Shown here in pieces: positions 33,950 to 43,008 of a stretch of 64,000 nt of DNA (the stretch's first letter is position 1; each line of letters starts with the position of its first letter). A program made the position numbers and the translations under genes. The DNA lies in assembly GCF_040838345.1 (NCBI RefSeq), contig NZ_JBAKFF010000001.1, forward strand, positions 1,798,001-1,862,000, given 5' to 3'. Origin of the DNA: Spiribacter sp. 1M189 (GTDB lineage Bacteria; Pseudomonadota; Gammaproteobacteria; Nitrococcales; Nitrococcaceae). Below the pieces are notes generated by a model. The model did not search any database. It was not told the origin of the DNA and saw nothing but the letters and a program-made list of their open reading frames with translations.

Positions 33950-34909
33950 ATGGATCGAGCGGCGGAAATGCACATGTTCGTGCGGGCGGTGGACAAGGGT
34001 AGCTTTTCCGCCGCCGCCAGAGACCTCGATCTCACCCCCTCGGCGGTGAGCAAGCAGATCCGCCGTCTCGAGGACCGGCTCGGCGTGCGGCTTTTCAATC
34101 GCACCACGCGCCGGGTCAGTCTCACCGAGGTTGGACACGCCTACTACGATCGCTGCTCGCGGATCATTCAGGAAATCGAAGAGGCCGAGGAAGCGGTCAC
34201 CGCGCTCAACGAGAATCCGCGCGGGACCCTGCGTGTGGCGGCCACGGTGGCTTTCGGCCGGGTAGAGGTGCTCCCCCGTATCCAGGATTTCCTGGAGCGG
34301 TATCCCGAGCTCAATGTCGAATTCGAGCTCACTGACCGTCAGGTCGATCTCATCGAGGAGGGCATCGACGTGGCGATTCAGTGGCGGGAGCAGATGGAGG
34401 ATCCCTCGCTGATTGCCCGGCGCCTGTGCGTCAACCGCCGCATCATCTGTGCCTCACCACAGTATATCGAGCGCCATGGCAAGCCTCGGACCCCGGAGGA
34501 GCTCCTGGAGCATAACTGCCTGACGCTCTATGAGGTCTCGCAGTTCAACGACTGGGCTTTCGAGGATGCTGAGCAGGGTCACCGTGTGCTGCATGTCGGT
34601 GGTAACTTTCGGGCGAACACGGCGGATGCGCTGTATGAAGCGGCGCTCGCCGGTGTGGGCCTGGCCCGGCTTTCCACCTGGCTGGTCATGCCCGCCATCC
34701 GTCGGGGCGACCTGGTCCCGGTGCTGCCGCAGTATCCTCACGAGAGCTCGGCCTACTTCCTTCTCTACCCGCATCGCCGGCACTTGTCACGCAAGGTACG
34801 GGCATTCGTGGACTTCCTTGTGGAGGTCTTCACGCCGGTCCCGCCCTGGGAGCGGGAGGGCCTGGAGTTTACCCAGGCAGAATGGCAGGAGCGTATCGAG
34901 CGCGGATGA
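33950..34909 (+). CDS. LysR-family transcriptional regulator
   Basis: A 319-aa regulator with an N-terminal winged helix (FVRAVDKGSFSAAARDLDLT, SAVSKQIRRLEDRLGVRLF at 16-49) and a two-lobed effector domain of the CrgA/DmlR subgroup. The effector is unknown. It starts opposite the small basic gene; LysR proteins often regulate a divergent neighbour, and an imperfect inverted repeat lies in the gap. Confidence 0.93.
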   Translation: MDRAAEMHMFVRAVDKGSFSAAARDLDLTPSAVSKQIRRLEDRLGVRLFNRTTRRVSLTEVGHAYYDRCSRIIQEIEEAEEAVTALNENPRGTLRVAATVAFGRVEVLPRIQDFLERYPELNVEFELTDRQVDLIEEGIDVAIQWREQMEDPSLIARRLCVNRRIICASPQYIERHGKPRTPEELLEHNCLTLYEVSQFNDWAFEDAEQGHRVLHVGGNFRANTADALYEAALAGVGLARLSTWLVMPAIRRGDLVPVLPQYPHESSAYFLLYPHRRHLSRKVRAFVDFLVEVFTPVPPWEREGLEFTQAEWQERIERG

Positions 34910-34939
34910 CGCGCATGATCCGCTTGAGGGGCTGACGGA

Positions 34940-35452
34940 TCAGGCCGGCGGCGCCGGCCCGTTGAGCAGGATCACCCCGATATTCAGGTAGGCGGCGTAG
35001 CTCACCCAGATCAGGTAGGGCGCCAGCAGCCAGGCAGCCGGTGCGTGCACGCGCCGAAAGCGCAGCATGGTCAGAGCGATCAGCACCCAGAGCACGACCA
35101 GGTCCACCAGCGCCAGATCCGGGCGATGCCATTGGAAAAACAGGATGCTCCACAGCCCGTTGGCACCCAGCTGGGCAATGAAGGGCAGCAGCACCGCCAG
35201 GCCGGCGACCAGGCCTGTACGTCGCCAGACCTGCCACGCGGCGGCGATCATCAATCCGTAGAGGATTGTCCAGGCCACCGGAAAGAGCAGGTCCGGTGGC
35301 GTGAGGGGCGGCTTTTGGAGGCCGGCGTACCACTCGCCGGGCGGGCTGAGAATACCGCCCATCGCGGTAATGACCACCAGCAGTGTCCAGCCCCCCAGGC
35401 CGATCAGGTCACGCCGTCGATCGTCCATGGGGCGCTGTGCGGCGGCTGCCAT
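34940..35452 (-). CDS. TspO/MBR-family tryptophan-rich sensory protein
   Basis: A 170-aa five-helix membrane protein with QKPPLTPPDLLFPVAWTILY and QLGANGLWSILFFQWHRPDL, as in TspO. Bacterial TspO proteins bind porphyrins and tune stress or photosynthesis gene expression. The ATG at 35452 overlaps the glyoxalase TGA; a GTG at 35455 is a less likely start. Confidence 0.9.
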   Translation of the reverse strand: MAAAAQRPMDDRRRDLIGLGGWTLLVVITAMGGILSPPGEWYAGLQKPPLTPPDLLFPVAWTILYGLMIAAAWQVWRRTGLVAGLAVLLPFIAQLGANGLWSILFFQWHRPDLALVDLVVLWVLIALTMLRFRRVHAPAAWLLAPYLIWVSYAAYLNIGVILLNGPAPPA

Positions 35453-35895
35453 CACCAGCTCCCCGTGTTGGGCATGGATGCCCAGGGCTCCTGCAATGGG
35501 AGTGCATCGCCGTGCTGTAGCAGCTCGATGGAGATGCCATCAGGCGATTTCACGAAGGCCATATGACCATCGCGGGGCGGCCTGTTGATGATCACGCCGT
35601 TATCCATCAGCCGCTGGCAGGTGCCGTAGATATCGTTCACGCGATAGGCCAGGTGACCGAAGTTGCGACCGCCGGTGTACTCCTCCGGATCCCAGTTGTA
35701 GGTGAGCTCCAGCATCGGAGCCCGTTCCTCGGAGCGGGCCCGGTCGACATCCGCCGGGGCGGCAAGAAAGATCAGCGTGAACCGGCCCCTGTCACTCTCG
35801 CGCCGGCTGATCTCTTCCATGCCGAGCAGCCCACAGTAGAATTTGAGTGACTCGTCGATATCGCTGATGCGTACCATCGTGTGCAGGTACTGCAT
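35452..35895 (-). CDS. gloA: lactoylglutathione lyase (glyoxalase I)
   Basis: Converts the methylglyoxal-glutathione adduct to lactoylglutathione. The 147-aa protein has HTMVRISDIDESLKFYCGLLGM, LELTYNWDPEEYTGG, FGHLAYRV and KSPDGISIELLQ, with metal ligands His5, Glu, His and Glu in the usual places. GGAGGGG precedes the ATG at 35895. Methylglyoxal arises from triose phosphates, so proximity to the glycerol genes is functionally sensible. Confidence 0.94.
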   Translation of the reverse strand: MQYLHTMVRISDIDESLKFYCGLLGMEEISRRESDRGRFTLIFLAAPADVDRARSEERAPMLELTYNWDPEEYTGGRNFGHLAYRVNDIYGTCQRLMDNGVIINRPPRDGHMAFVKSPDGISIELLQHGDALPLQEPWASMPNTGSW

Positions 35896-35928
35896 GGTCC
35901 CCTCCGCACAAAACGCCATGATAGCGTT

Positions 35929-37422
35929 TCATTTGCCGGTGGTCAGCGTCCGGCGTACCGCATCATGCCATCCCTCGACGACATGCTCGCGCGTGCCGCG
36001 CGAGATGGCCGGCTCGAAGCGGCGATTGAGCGCCCACTGCGATTCCAGACTCTCCAGCGAATCGTACAGCCCGTGCTGCAGCCCCGCCAGGTAGGCGGCG
36101 CCCAGCGCGGTGGTTTCGATAATCTCCGGGCGCTCGACGGCAAGCCCGGTCAGGTCGGCCAGTCGCTGCAGCAGCCAGTTGTTGGCGACCATGCCGCCAT
36201 CCACGCGCAGGGTTTCCTGGGCCGTACCCGAGTCGCCGGCCATGGCCTCGAGCAGATCACCCGTCTGCAGACAGACCGAATCCAGCGCGGCATGAACGAA
36301 CTCGGCCACACCGGTGTTGCGGTTGAGTCCGAAAATGGCCCCGCGCGCGTTCGGATCCCACCAGGGCGCGCCCAGGCCCGTGAAGGCCGGGACCAGATAG
36401 AGCCCCTCTGCTTCGGCATCATTGGCGAGCCCCTCGCTCTGCGAGGCATGGGCGATGATACCCAGCTCGTCGCGCAGCCACTGAATGGCGGCACCAGCGA
36501 TAAAGATGGCGCCCTCAAGGGCATAGGTCGGCTGGCCATTGATTCGATAGGCCGTCGTGGTGAGCAGCCGGTTGCTGGATGGCACCGCCTGGTCGCCGGT
36601 GTTCATCAATGCGAAGCAGCCCGTGCCGTAGGTGCTCTTGATCATGCCCGGCTGGAAGCAGCACTGACCGACCACGGCGGCGTGCTGATCGCCGGCAATG
36701 CCCTCGATCGGCAGTTCCGCGCCCAGAACCTCCGGATCGGTCACCCCGAAGTCGGCGGCACTGTCGAGCACCTCGGGCAGGATGGCCGCGGGAATGTCGA
36801 ACAGCGCCAGAAGGTCCTCGTCCCAGGCCTGACGGTGGATGTCGAAGAGTAGCGTGCGGCTGGCGTTGGTGGCGTCCGTGGCATGGCTGCGGCCGCCGGT
36901 CAGTTTCCACAGCAGCCAGGTGTCCACGGTGCCGAAAGCGAGTTCGCCGTTTCGGGCGCGTTCCCGGGCGCCCTTCACGTTTTCCAGGATCCAGGCGATC
37001 TTGGTGGCGGCGAAGTACGGGTCGAGCAGCAGGCCGGTGCGCTCGGCCACCAGTGGCTCGTGGCCGGCCGACTTCAGAGCGGCACAGCGCTCGGCGGTGC
37101 GGCGATCCTGCCAGACAATGGCGTTGTGGATGGGCTCACCCGTGGCGCGATCCCACAGGATGGTGGTTTCCCGCTGGTTGGTGATGCCGATGGTGCGGGC
37201 ATGAACGCCGGCGGCCTTTGCGGCTTTCAGGGCGCGGCGGCAGGTGTCGACGGTGGTGTTCAACAAATCCTGAGGATCATGCTCCACCCAGCCGCTGTGC
37301 GGATAATACTGGGTGAATTCCTCCTGGGCCGTGGCAATGATTCGACCTTCGAGGTTGAAGACAATCGCCCGTGAACTGGTCGTGCCCTGATCGATGGCCA
37401 GGATGCCGCTGTTTTCAGCCAT
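35929..37422 (-). CDS. glpK: glycerol kinase
   Basis: Phosphorylates glycerol to glycerol-3-phosphate. The 497-aa protein (E. coli about 502) has [36 protein letters not shown], the ADP-binding [16 protein letters not shown] and KSTYGTGCF, and [15 protein letters not shown]. The ATG at 37422 has GGAGGAGGG upstream; earlier in-frame ATGs lack one. It is divergent from glpR, separate from the plus-strand glpD operon. Confidence 0.97.
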   Translation of the reverse strand: MAENSGILAIDQGTTSSRAIVFNLEGRIIATAQEEFTQYYPHSGWVEHDPQDLLNTTVDTCRRALKAAKAAGVHARTIGITNQRETTILWDRATGEPIHNAIVWQDRRTAERCAALKSAGHEPLVAERTGLLLDPYFAATKIAWILENVKGARERARNGELAFGTVDTWLLWKLTGGRSHATDATNASRTLLFDIHRQAWDEDLLALFDIPAAILPEVLDSAADFGVTDPEVLGAELPIEGIAGDQHAAVVGQCCFQPGMIKSTYGTGCFALMNTGDQAVPSSNRLLTTTAYRINGQPTYALEGAIFIAGAAIQWLRDELGIIAHASQSEGLANDAEAEGLYLVPAFTGLGAPWWDPNARGAIFGLNRNTGVAEFVHAALDSVCLQTGDLLEAMAGDSGTAQETLRVDGGMVANNWLLQRLADLTGLAVERPEIIETTALGAAYLAGLQHGLYDSLESLESQWALNRRFEPAISRGTREHVVEGWHDAVRRTLTTGK

Positions 37423-37532
37423 TCCGCTGCCCTCCTCCATAATATTTGCGCCGTTTTTCCAAAACGGTATGATCGAATCCGAGCGAAAAATGTCAAGCTT
37501 GATGTTCACAAGCGAAAACAAGGGGGAGAGCG
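37423..37532. promoter_or_regulatory. glpK-glpR divergent control region
   Basis: On the minus strand TTGACA (37496-37491) is a consensus -35 for glpK. A hairpin CCGTTTT/AAAACGG (37451-37467) lies in the glpK leader. ATGTTCACAAGCGAAAACA (37502-37520) partly matches the enteric GlpR operator, and AGCGAAAA occurs twice in direct orientation (37482-37489 and 37511-37518). GlpR control of both genes is inferred. Confidence 0.55.
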
Positions 37533-38321
37533 GTGATCGCGGTAGACGACGATGCCGTGGAGCTGAATCGCCGGCAACAGGCGATGCTCGGCCTGGTCCA
37601 GGAGCAGGGCTTCGTTTCCGTTGAGGAGCTCGCGCAGCATTTCTCCGTGACCTCGCAGACCATCCGGCGGGATATCAATTCCCTATGCGGGGCAGGCCTG
37701 CTACGCCGGTATCATGGTGGGGCCGGGCTGCCCTCCAGTGTCGAGAACGTGGCCTATCAGGCGCGTCAGATCCTCTATCCCGAGGCCAAGGAACGGATCG
37801 GCGCAGCGATCGCGGCGCGCATCCCCAATCAGGCATCCCTCTACATTACCCTCGGGACCACCACCGAGGCCGTGGCGGCGGCGCTGCGCGAGCACCGCGG
37901 GCTGCGGGTGATCACCAATAATCTCAATGTCGCCAGCATCCTCGCGGACAACCCGGGTTGCGAGGTCATTGTTGCCGGTGGTGTCGTACGTCACCGCGAT
38001 CGTGGAATCACCGGTGAGGCAACCATTGATTTCATGAATCAGTTCAAGGTTGATTATGCGGTGATGGGAATCTCCGGCATCGAGGCGGATGGAACGCTGC
38101 TGGATTTCGACTACCGCGAGGTGCGGGTGCTCCAGGTGATCATGGGCAACGCCCGCTCCATCCTGCTCGGCGCCGACCACAGCAAGTTCGGGCGCAACGC
38201 GTTGGTCCGGGTGGGTGATCTCAGCCGCATTACCGAGCTCTACACCGATGCCGAGCCACCCGCCTCCATCCGTCGGATCCTGTCCGAGAACGGCGGCCGG
38301 CTGGTTGTGACCGATCCCTGA
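37533..38321 (+). CDS. glpR: glycerol-3-phosphate regulon repressor, DeoR family
   Basis: A 262-aa DeoR-type repressor: winged helix with [20 protein letters not shown] and [20 protein letters not shown] (14-58), then the sugar-phosphate-sensing domain with [13 protein letters not shown] and [19 protein letters not shown]. Glycerol-3-phosphate is the expected inducer. The GTG start follows AGGGGGAGAG. It lies between glpK (divergent) and glpD (downstream), both with GlpR-like operator sequences. Confidence 0.93.
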   Translation: MIAVDDDAVELNRRQQAMLGLVQEQGFVSVEELAQHFSVTSQTIRRDINSLCGAGLLRRYHGGAGLPSSVENVAYQARQILYPEAKERIGAAIAARIPNQASLYITLGTTTEAVAAALREHRGLRVITNNLNVASILADNPGCEVIVAGGVVRHRDRGITGEATIDFMNQFKVDYAVMGISGIEADGTLLDFDYREVRVLQVIMGNARSILLGADHSKFGRNALVRVGDLSRITELYTDAEPPASIRRILSENGGRLVVTDP

Positions 38322-38331
38322 AAGACGCGTA

Positions 38332-38382
38332 AATGTTCGCTTGACTCCCCAAATCGGGCTGGTATGTTTGAAATCGAACATT
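38332..38382 (+). promoter_or_regulatory. glpD promoter with GlpR-like operator
   Basis: TATGTTTGAAATCGAACATT (38363-38382) matches the E. coli GlpR consensus WATGTTCGWTAWCGAACATW at nearly every position. It overlaps a plausible -10 (TATGTT at 38363) paired with -35 TTGACT (38341-38346) at 16 bp. A further half-site ATGTTCG lies at 38333-38339, just before the -35. Repression by GlpR of the glpD-glycerol ABC transporter unit is strongly suggested. Confidence 0.75.
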
Positions 38383-38431
38383 ACGAAGCGGCAATATAGC
38401 CGCCGTCATTCGAAACGGAGGAGAGGCACTC

Positions 38432-39970
38432 GTGTCTTCCGAGGGTCAGCAGACGGACTTCTACGATGTCGTCGTCGTCGGTGGCGGCATTAACGGTGCG
38501 GGCATCGCCCGCGACGCGGCGGGCCGCGGTCTCCGGGTCCTGCTCGTCGAGCAGGGCGACCTCGCCAACTACACCTCCTCCGCCAGTACCAAGCTGGTGC
38601 ACGGCGGACTTCGCTACCTCGAGTACTACGAATTCCGGCTCGTTCAGAAAGCACTGAAAGAGCGCGAAGTGCTCATGGGTATCGCCCCTCATATCATCTG
38701 GCCGCTTCGTTTCGTCATGCCGCATGTCAAGGAGCTGCGGCCGGCCTGGATGATCCGCATGGGCCTGTTCCTCTACGACCACCTCGGCGGCCGCAAGAAG
38801 TTGCCGGGGTCGAAGGGCATCAACCTGCAGACACACTTTGCCGGCGCGCCCCTCAAGGACAGCCTCCGCAAGGGCTTCATCTACTCCGACTGCTGGGTTC
38901 AGGATTCGCGCCTGGTGGTGCTCAACTGCATGGACGTCGAAGCGCGTGACGGCAAGGTGCTTCCACGCACCCGCTGCACGGGGGCCGAGCGCAGCGGTGA
39001 CGAATGGCGCGTGCAACTCACCGACACGATCAGCGGTGAAGTGCACGATGTTCGTTCTCGTTCGATTGTGAACGCCGCGGGCCCCTGGGTCGCCAAATTC
39101 CTTGGCAACGCCATGCACCAGGAGGATGAGAAGGCCGAGAAGGACGTCCATCTGGTCAAGGGCAGCCACATCGTCGTGCCGAAGATGTTCGACCATGAGG
39201 ACTCCTACCTCTTCCAGAACGACGACGGTCGGGTGATCTTCGCCATCCCCTACGAGCAGCATTTCACGCTCATCGGTACCACCGACGTGGCCTATGAAGG
39301 CAACCCGGCGGAGGCGACGGCCAGCGACGACGAGATTCAGTATCTATGCGATGCCGTGAATCGCTACTTCAAGCATGGCATCGCCCCGAAGGACGTGGTC
39401 TGGACATACTCCGGCGTCCGCGCCCTTTATGACGAGTCGGAAGAGGAAGACGTATCGGCCGTGAGCCGTGACTACAGCCTCGAGCTCGACGACAAGGCCG
39501 CCCCGCTCCTCTCGGTATTCGGGGGCAAGATCACCACCTACCGCACGCTGGCGCGTCAGGCGGTCGACCGCATTGCGCCCTTGCTGAATGCCAGCATCAC
39601 CGACTGGACGGGTCGTTCGGCGCTGCCGGGCGGCGACATTCCCGATGGTGACTTCGACGCCTATCTCGCCGCGCTGCGCAAGTCTCGGCCCTGGCTGCCC
39701 GAGGATATGGCGTGGCGCCTCGCCCGCAACTACGGCACCTGCGTTGAGGAAATGCTGGGCGATGCGGCTTCGCTGGAAGATCTCGGTGAGCATTTCGGCG
39801 CCGATCTCTACGAAGCCGAGCTGCGCTACCTGGCCGAGCGGGAGTGGGCAATGACCTGCGAGGACGCCATCTGGCGTCGCACCAAGCTCGGGTTGATGCT
39901 TGATGCCTCGCAGCAGGAGCGGGTGGACGCCTGGTTCACCGGCCAGAACAAGAAGAGGGCAACTGCGTAA
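38432..39970 (+). CDS. glpD: aerobic glycerol-3-phosphate dehydrogenase
   Basis: A 512-aa FAD enzyme of the inner membrane oxidising glycerol-3-phosphate to DHAP with electron transfer to quinone. It has the FAD-binding VVVGGGINGAGIARDAAGRG (12-31), LVHGGLRYLEYYEFRLV, IFAIPYEQHFTLIGTTD and the C-terminal dehydrogenase domain. The GTG start at 38432 follows GGAGGAGAGG. The stop overlaps the start of the first transporter ATPase gene, putting oxidation and uptake in one operon. Confidence 0.97.
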   Translation: MSSEGQQTDFYDVVVVGGGINGAGIARDAAGRGLRVLLVEQGDLANYTSSASTKLVHGGLRYLEYYEFRLVQKALKEREVLMGIAPHIIWPLRFVMPHVKELRPAWMIRMGLFLYDHLGGRKKLPGSKGINLQTHFAGAPLKDSLRKGFIYSDCWVQDSRLVVLNCMDVEARDGKVLPRTRCTGAERSGDEWRVQLTDTISGEVHDVRSRSIVNAAGPWVAKFLGNAMHQEDEKAEKDVHLVKGSHIVVPKMFDHEDSYLFQNDDGRVIFAIPYEQHFTLIGTTDVAYEGNPAEATASDDEIQYLCDAVNRYFKHGIAPKDVVWTYSGVRALYDESEEEDVSAVSRDYSLELDDKAAPLLSVFGGKITTYRTLARQAVDRIAPLLNASITDWTGRSALPGGDIPDGDFDAYLAALRKSRPWLPEDMAWRLARNYGTCVEEMLGDAASLEDLGEHFGADLYEAELRYLAEREWAMTCEDAIWRRTKLGLMLDASQQERVDAWFTGQNKKRATA

Positions 39971-41043
39971 TGAGTCTGATCCTTGAGGGGGTCGACCGCA
40001 CCGTCGGTGGTGAGGTTTACCTGAAAGATATCAACCTCACCTTCGAGCGCGGTGAGTTCAATGTGCTGCTGGGCCTGACCGAGGCCGGCAAGACCACCAT
40101 GATGCGGATCATGGCGGGCCTGGAGCCGCCGAACCGCGGCCGTGTGGTCGAGGATGGTCAGGATGTGACCCGCGTCCCGGTCCGTAAGCGGTCGGTGGGC
40201 ATGGTCTACCAGCAGTTCATCAACTACCCGTCGCTGAGCGTCTACGACAACATTGCTTCGCCGCTCAAGCTGGCGGGGATCTCCAAGTCGGAGATCGATC
40301 GCCTGGTGCGCACCGAAGCCGAGCGTCTGGGCATTGACCACCTGATCGATCGCCTGCCGTCGGAACTCTCCGGGGGGCAGCAGCAGCGTTGTGCCATGGC
40401 CCGGGCGCTGGTCCGCGACGCCAAGCTGGTGCTGCTGGACGAGCCCCTGGTCAACCTGGACTACAAGCTGCGTGAAGGGCTGCGCTCGGAGCTCCGCTCC
40501 TTGTTCGCCGATCGCGACACGGTGGTGGTCTATGCCACCACCGAGCCCGAAGAGGCCCTCGTGCTGGGCGGCAAGACGACGGTATTGCACGAAGGCCGTG
40601 TCATCCAGAACGGCGTGACGGCCCAGTGCTATCGCCACCCGGCCAGTACCACGGTGACCCAGGTGTTTGCCGACCCGCCCATGAATCTCATGCCGGTGAC
40701 GGTGGGTGACGGCCAGGTCAAGGCTGAAGGGTTGCTGAGCGCGCCGCTGCCGGCGCACATGAAGGACCTGGCCCCTGGGCATTACACACTCGGCGTCCGA
40801 CCGCATCACCTGTTCGTGAATGCCGGGGAGGGGCGTGTTGGCCTTCATGGCACCGTCGAGGTCGCCGAAATCGCCGGTTCCGTGACGTACGTGCACCTCG
40901 AAGTGAATGGCCGGGACTGGGTGATCGAGGAGCGTGGCGTCCATCAGGTGCACCCCGGCGAGCGCTTCGAGCTCTTCATGGATTTGAACCGGGCATACGC
41001 CTTCGACAGCGCGGACCAGCTGGCGGCCGCGCCGGATAGTTAA
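39970..41043 (+). CDS. glpS: glycerol ABC importer ATPase GlpS (degenerate switch His)
   Basis: A 357-aa CUT1/MalK-like ATPase. Walker A GLTEAGKT (35-42) is intact though unusual, signature LSGGQQQR (133-140) is canonical and Walker B LVLLDEP (153-159) is present. The switch-loop His is replaced: VVYATTEPEEAL has Thr191 where MalK-type proteins have TH. The C-terminal regulatory OB-like domain is present. It overlaps glpD by one base and lies 13 bp before the second ATPase gene, as in GlpSTPQV systems of other proteobacteria. Confidence 0.9.
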   Translation: MSLILEGVDRTVGGEVYLKDINLTFERGEFNVLLGLTEAGKTTMMRIMAGLEPPNRGRVVEDGQDVTRVPVRKRSVGMVYQQFINYPSLSVYDNIASPLKLAGISKSEIDRLVRTEAERLGIDHLIDRLPSELSGGQQQRCAMARALVRDAKLVLLDEPLVNLDYKLREGLRSELRSLFADRDTVVVYATTEPEEALVLGGKTTVLHEGRVIQNGVTAQCYRHPASTTVTQVFADPPMNLMPVTVGDGQVKAEGLLSAPLPAHMKDLAPGHYTLGVRPHHLFVNAGEGRVGLHGTVEVAEIAGSVTYVHLEVNGRDWVIEERGVHQVHPGERFELFMDLNRAYAFDSADQLAAAPDS

Positions 41044-41056
41044 TGCGGATGACAAA

Positions 41057-42127
41057 ATGGCGCGAATAGAACTCAACAATCTGGCGCATCAGTACGCCCC
41101 CGGCGGCGACTACGCCTTGCAGCCCATGCAGCATGTCTGGGAGGACGGGGGCGCCTATGCACTCCTGGGACCGTCGGGCTGCGGCAAGACCACGCTGCTG
41201 AACATCATCTCGGGGCTGGTGCAGCCTTCGGAGGGACGGGTGATGTTTGGTGATCTTGATGTCACCACACTGGCCCCCGAGCAGCGCAACATCGGGCAGG
41301 TTTTCCAGTTCCCGGTCATCTACGACACCATGAGCGTGTTCGACAATCTCGCCTTCCCGCTGCGTAACCGCAAGCATGGTGAGGACTATGTCGAGCGTCG
41401 GGTGAAGCACATCGCGGGCATGCTCGGCCTTGAAGACGTCCTCAAGCGGCGTGCCAACAACCTCACCGCCGATGCCAAACAGAAGATCTCGCTGGGCCGC
41501 GGGCTGGTCCGCGAGGACGTGGCGGCGGTGCTGTTCGATGAACCGCTCACGGTGATCGATCCGCATCTGAAATGGCAGCTGCGGCGCAAGCTTCGTGAGG
41601 TGCATGAGCAGCTCAACCTCACGCTGGTCTATGTCACGCATGACCAGACCGAGGCGCTGACATTCGCTGACAAGGTGGTGGTCATGCTGGCTGGCCAGGT
41701 TCTCCAGGTCGGTACGCCCCAGGCACTGTTCGAGCGGCCGGAACACACCTTCGTGGGCTACTTCATCGGCAGCCCCGGCATGAACTTCTTCGACTGCCAG
41801 GTCGACGGCAGCCATGCCGTCGTAGACGGCGAGCATATCCCGGTGGATCCCACCATGGCGGAGGCCGCGCGCAACGCGGGTGGTCTGCTGCAGCTCGGTA
41901 TCCGTCCGGGGTTGATCCGGCCGGCCGGAGCGGATGAGTCGGCGCTCACCGTCAAGGTGGACAAGGTTGAGGATCTGGGCGACTACGAACTGGTGACCGG
42001 CCACCTCGGCCAGCATCAGGTTCATGTGCGCCTGGAGGAGTCCGAGAAGATTGGCAGTGACGGTCTGCGGGTGGTTTTCCCCACCGAGAACGCACTGCTG
42101 TACGCCGACGACAAGCTGGTCGGCTAG
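41057..42127 (+). CDS. glpT: glycerol ABC importer ATPase GlpT (degenerate signature motif)
   Basis: A 356-aa ATPase partner of GlpS; it is not the antiporter also named GlpT in enterics. Walker A GPSGCGKTT (38-46), Walker B AVLFDEP (157-163) and switch His195 (VYVTHDQTEAL) are canonical. The signature is lost: LTADAKQKISLGRGL (136-150) stands where LSGGQ is expected. The degenerate features are complementary to those of GlpS, implying a heterodimer with one consensus and one degenerate ATP site. Confidence 0.9.
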   Translation: MARIELNNLAHQYAPGGDYALQPMQHVWEDGGAYALLGPSGCGKTTLLNIISGLVQPSEGRVMFGDLDVTTLAPEQRNIGQVFQFPVIYDTMSVFDNLAFPLRNRKHGEDYVERRVKHIAGMLGLEDVLKRRANNLTADAKQKISLGRGLVREDVAAVLFDEPLTVIDPHLKWQLRRKLREVHEQLNLTLVYVTHDQTEALTFADKVVVMLAGQVLQVGTPQALFERPEHTFVGYFIGSPGMNFFDCQVDGSHAVVDGEHIPVDPTMAEAARNAGGLLQLGIRPGLIRPAGADESALTVKVDKVEDLGDYELVTGHLGQHQVHVRLEESEKIGSDGLRVVFPTENALLYADDKLVG

Positions 42128-42138
42128 GGGGAGAGAAC

Positions 42139-43005
42139 GTGGAAAAGCGCGAATATCAATGGGCGTGGCTGATGGTGCTGCCAGTGGTGCTGGTGGTGGC
42201 CTTCAGCGCCATCATGCCGCTGATGACCGTGGTCAACTACTCGATGCAGGACATCTTCGGTCCTGACTCCCGTTTCTTCGTGGGCACTGAGTGGTTCAAG
42301 GAGGTGCTTCGGGATCCGGCGCTGCATGGCGCGCTGATCCGCCAGATCATCTTCTCCGCCGCGGTGCTCCTCATCCAGATCCCGCTGGGCATCGGTCTTG
42401 CGCTGTGTCTGCCCAAGAAGGGCCCATGGGTGTCCGTCTCGCTGGTGCTTCTGGCGCTGCCGCTGCTGGTGCCGTGGAACGTGGTCGGCACGATCTGGCA
42501 GGTCTTTGCCCGCCCGGATGTAGGGCTCGCCGGCGTATTCCTGAATTCTATCGGCCTGGACTACAACTACACCGGGGACTCGGTGGATGCCTGGGTCACC
42601 GTGCTCGTCATGGACGTCTGGCACTGGACCTCGCTGGTGATCCTGCTCTGCTACGCCGGACTCCAGGCGATTCCCGACGCTTTCTACCAGGCGGCGCGCA
42701 TTGACGGGGCGTCGCGCTGGGCCGTGTTCCGGTACATCGAGCTGCCCAAGCTCAAGGGTGTGCTGCTGATCGCCATTCTCCTGCGCTTCATCTTCAGCTT
42801 CCGGATCTACGCCGAGCCGTTCGTGCTCACCGGCGGTGGTCCGGGCAACGCGACCACATTCCTGAGTCAGCGGCTCACCACCATGGCTGTGGGGCAGTTC
42901 GATCTGGGACCGGCGGCAGCATTCTCGCTGATCTACTTCCTGATCATCCTGCTGTTCAGCTACGTGTTCTATCTGACCATTCTCAATATGGACCGGGAGG
43001 GTTAA
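42139..43005 (+). CDS. glpP: glycerol ABC importer permease GlpP
   Basis: A 288-aa binding-protein-dependent permease of the MalF type with six hydrophobic segments (first at about 9-30) and the EAA coupling loop AARIDGASRWAVFRYIELPK. The GTG start at 42139 follows GGGGGAGAG. The start is 12 bp after the second ATPase gene. Confidence 0.92.
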   Translation: MEKREYQWAWLMVLPVVLVVAFSAIMPLMTVVNYSMQDIFGPDSRFFVGTEWFKEVLRDPALHGALIRQIIFSAAVLLIQIPLGIGLALCLPKKGPWVSVSLVLLALPLLVPWNVVGTIWQVFARPDVGLAGVFLNSIGLDYNYTGDSVDAWVTVLVMDVWHWTSLVILLCYAGLQAIPDAFYQAARIDGASRWAVFRYIELPKLKGVLLIAILLRFIFSFRIYAEPFVLTGGGPGNATTFLSQRLTTMAVGQFDLGPAAAFSLIYFLIILLFSYVFYLTILNMDREG

Positions 43006-43008
43006 GCC

